DNA from: Orbilia blumenaviensis
Taxonomy: Eukaryota > Ascomycota > Orbiliomycetes > Orbiliales > Orbiliaceae
DNA: 64,000 nucleotides
Direction of reading: 5' to 3'
Assembly: GCA_036872755.1 (NCBI GenBank)
Contig: JAVHNS010000001.1
Location: 3,162,001 to 3,226,000 of the forward strand
Every line of letters starts with the position of its first letter. Within the stretch, counting starts at the first letter, position 1. Position numbers and translations under genes: made by a program. This document shows, in pieces, positions 61,401 to 64,000 of the stretch. The notes under the pieces are model-generated. The model saw only the letters and a program-made list of their open reading frames with translations, had not been told where the DNA came from and made no database searches.

Positions 61401-64000
61401 TGTGCATACACACATCCCCTAAGCTTCTTATGAATCGCGAATTTCCCCAATAGGAGACCTCGGATAGTCCTTGAATAGAAAATGCGGGAAGTCGAATGCA
61501 CGGCGGTAAGTATCCTTTACCTTGGTACATTCTTCTACGTATATACCTTATTCTATTTAATTTTTACCAAGCAAGGAGTTGTATGGTTCGGAGAAGATAG
61601 GCAAGGATTATGTAGGAATGCCTATGATGATGATGCATTTACAACCCCCCCAACCTAATTCAACAAAAATTGCAACCCAGAATCACCGGAAACTTATTAC
61701 TCGAGCTCTCGGTTCTTGCCGAATCCAGCACCCTGACGGTTGCATTCCTGCCCCCTTACGTCTCATCGGCTTCTTCCACTTTGACAGCCATAGACTTCCC
61801 GAGTGTCCAGCCGATATGCAAAGAAGACCTCGATTCAGGGAAACCCATCCGTTTGATTAAGGAAGCCACATTTTCAATAAACCTGATGCGCGTCTATGCT
61901 CATCCGACAAACGGGGGATCCTCATGAGCTCATGGAGGAAATTCTAGACTTCGAATGGATGCGCCCTTGGCGGTGGCCTGAAACGGCTCATGCGGACTGC
62001 ATGCATGCATAAGGGCCCTATTCGTAGTTGGCCCGAGAATATCGAGAGCATGTGGTAGAGTGTGCCCTAGGGCAGGGCGGACATTGCATTTGCAATAGTT
62101 GCATGCAGAGGGTTTCCTGTTGTACTCCGTACGTGCTGCAAGTGGACAGCTTGGGATCGAACGGTTTTGAACGCACGGGCCAGGCGTGTAAGCACGATTA
62201 CATCCTTGGAATAGAATAGGGGGTCTTATTCGTCTGTGAGCGAAACGAAATTGACGATCCTACTACGTGGGTGACAAAAATACATGGGCAATTTGTATAG
62301 AGCTTCCATACAATGCTGCTCATCTTACTTGTCACCCGTGTACCTACATAGATGAAAACTTGCGGCCTTGTTTCTAGTACTCAACCATGGCAGATCCATA
62401 TTGAAACGATCAAGGATTTCCTAATACTAATGTCGTACCTCACGGAACGAAGCATTGGTCCCCTGCTCAAGGGACTCCTCTGGGACCGACTATGTGGAGC
62501 CGTAATATTGACCATTCTCCGAGCAATTACAGGGCTATAGCCAATTGAAAGGGCCACCAGACCAGGATGTTTATCACATGCATCACCGCTTATAGGTTCC
62601 GACCAATCCTACTTGATCAGATTGGACTGTGAAGCTCCAAAGCCTGCTCCAAAATGCGCCATGCAGTCACTCCCTGACGCTGATGTCGAAAAATATAATG
62701 AATGCGGGCATTGTGGTAGATTTTCGTCGAATATCTTCATCATTTGTAAGATCGATGTCGGTCTAGGCCTATAAGAACCCAGGCTTTTTCATCGTCAAGT
62801 TCATAGCGAGAACGGTTCGCATTCTATGTTAGAACCAGTATGCATATACGCTATCGAGATGGACCATATTGGCGGGCTCGGATCAATGCTCTCAGATTGT
62901 TCTCGACCCGAGGAGTGGTTTCCCGTGGAGTTTTCCGACGCATCGTCGAGCTAGTGGTCCCACATTTGGAGCCCGAGACTTCCCTAATCTACCCAATTGA
63001 ATCGCTTTATAAATTTATCATAGCTTACGTATAACTGGGAAGTCTTGGCCCTCGTAAGTTCGGCCTTATACGAGCCCGCGGAAACGGCGACTTATCATCG
63101 AAGGATATTAACTTCGGATTTTGGGCCATTATTAATTGCTTCACAAGCACGCGTTAAAGATCTGTAATCTTATATCATCTTCCTTATATGACCATCTATA
63201 CGTGAGTAGATAATTATATCTTATGTACCCACCGCATGTAAGAACCCTGCATTACCAAATTGCAAATTGTGAAACTTGATACCAACATTTAAGTACATAC
63301 ATCATATATGTATAGGCCCAGCCCGGAGGCCGAGCAGAACCCATTATGTTGGGATCGGGGCGTTTTTCCATGTTGACAATTTAGGAAAAAGTTTGGGTTT
63401 CCCGTCCAAGGAAAGCCCCACCGATAAACCCAACAATCAATTAATCTGGAACCAACGGGATGTCAAGACCAGAATCCGATTTGATCGAACCTATAGCTCA
63501 TTATTGATATATATCCACTTAACGCTCGCCCAGCGGGACCTGGCTACTCCGTGTGACGGTCTAGAACCTCACCCACAACACAAACTCCGCAAAGTGCAAA
63601 GATCCCTGTCTGTACTACAGTAATCCTGTAAACGTGCGGGTTTCCCAACTACAGCCTCAGGACCCGCCTGTGTAATCTTTGCTTGGACCGAATACAGCAA
63701 CCACAAACTCATTCGCAATTCGAGACACCACCGTCCCACTGTCATTCATAATTGGGACAACTGTAACAAGGCTGGAGCATAAGACAAAAACGTCAGCGGG
63801 GGCGGAATAGTACGACTAGCAGCCGGTTGATGAGCCGTGCTGGCTTGTTTTATCGGTGTCACATTACACATCACAACAGGGTTCCTTCAATGGGAGGCTG
63901 CGATTTCGGGCATATTGATACCCGCGAATTCGGACAGGAACATGAGGGTGACGCCTGTATGCGTTCTGGCCGGAGCTTTAAGAATCTAGATCGCCAGAGG
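58462..64000. other. 5.5-kb gene-poor region to the window end
   Basis: Only short frames (at most 115 codons) with no domain. An imperfect long hairpin lies at 62266-62340. I see no promoter or exon of a further gene before 64000, although a gene could begin just beyond it. No tRNA, rRNA or mobile element is recognised. Confidence 0.55.
62266..62340. other. 75-nt imperfect long hairpin (possible small-RNA precursor or MITE-like palindrome)
   Basis: GGGTGACAA (62269-62277) pairs perfectly with TTGTCACCC (62329-62337). Inside, ATGGGCA pairs in part with GCTCAT, and TTTGTAT with ATACAA, around the loop AGAGCTTC. The arms are about 37 nt each and roughly three-quarters complementary by eye. The location is intergenic. 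The fold is read from sequence. Transcription or processing is not shown. Confidence 0.5.

Noticed and set aside
1..64000. CRISPR array, prophage, IS element, secondary-metabolite or killer-type system
   Set aside because: The DNA is eukaryotic with spliced genes; no regularly spaced repeats, transposases, polyketide or peptide synthetase motifs were seen.

Overview
This window looks like nuclear DNA of a filamentous ascomycete (Pezizomycotina). The protein-coding genes are broken by short spliceosomal introns, mostly 48-141 nt, with GTAAGT-like donors and CTAAC-like branch points. The gene families are typical of this group: a Zn(2)Cys(6)/PAS regulator, a Clr5-domain protein, a fungal patatin-like protein, an EF-hand alternative NADH dehydrogenase and Esa1. 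I cannot fix the class. Gene density is low for such a fungus: about 12 supported genes in 64 kb, separated by stretches of 1-8 kb in which I see no conserved coding sequence, no recognisable transposase or reverse transcriptase, and no convincing tRNA or rRNA.

Layout. 1-1.8 kb: the 3' part of a WDR48/Bun107-type WD-repeat protein. 5.8-7.1 kb (minus): a disordered hypothetical protein. 15.3-17.7 kb (plus): a Zn(2)Cys(6) transcription factor with a PAS domain. 23.1-23.9 kb (plus): a mitochondrial RidA/Mmf1-like protein, convergent with a Ser/Arg-rich protein (24.2-25.1 kb, minus). 26.6-27.8 kb (minus): a SPRY-domain, Ear1/Ssh4-like protein. 30.1-32.6 kb (plus): a patatin-like protein that lacks the usual catalytic serine. 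35.2-45.4 kb (all minus): the MYST acetyltransferase Esa1, a GT8 glycosyltransferase with a signal anchor, and an external, Ca2+-binding type NADH dehydrogenase. 46.5-49.9 kb (plus): a large Clr5-ankyrin protein, which I reconstruct as one gene. 53.7-54.6 kb (plus): a G-patch protein. 57.3-58.5 kb (plus): pyridoxamine 5'-phosphate oxidase.

The genes do not form an obvious pathway or biosynthetic cluster. Most are scattered housekeeping functions: chromatin acetylation, respiration, vitamin B6, imine detoxification, ubiquitin-linked sorting or deubiquitination. Between them sit accessory genes (Clr5-ankyrin, patatin-like, C6/PAS factor). I rebuilt exon structures by matching splice signals, reading phase and conserved protein sequence. 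No transcript data were available.

The points most worth a second look are the Clr5-ankyrin gene with its uncharacterised cysteine-containing centre, the serine-less patatin, an intron inside the zinc cluster of the C6 factor that encodes a possible membrane tail if retained and carries its likely branch point in a hairpin, and an isolated long imperfect hairpin near 62.3 kb.
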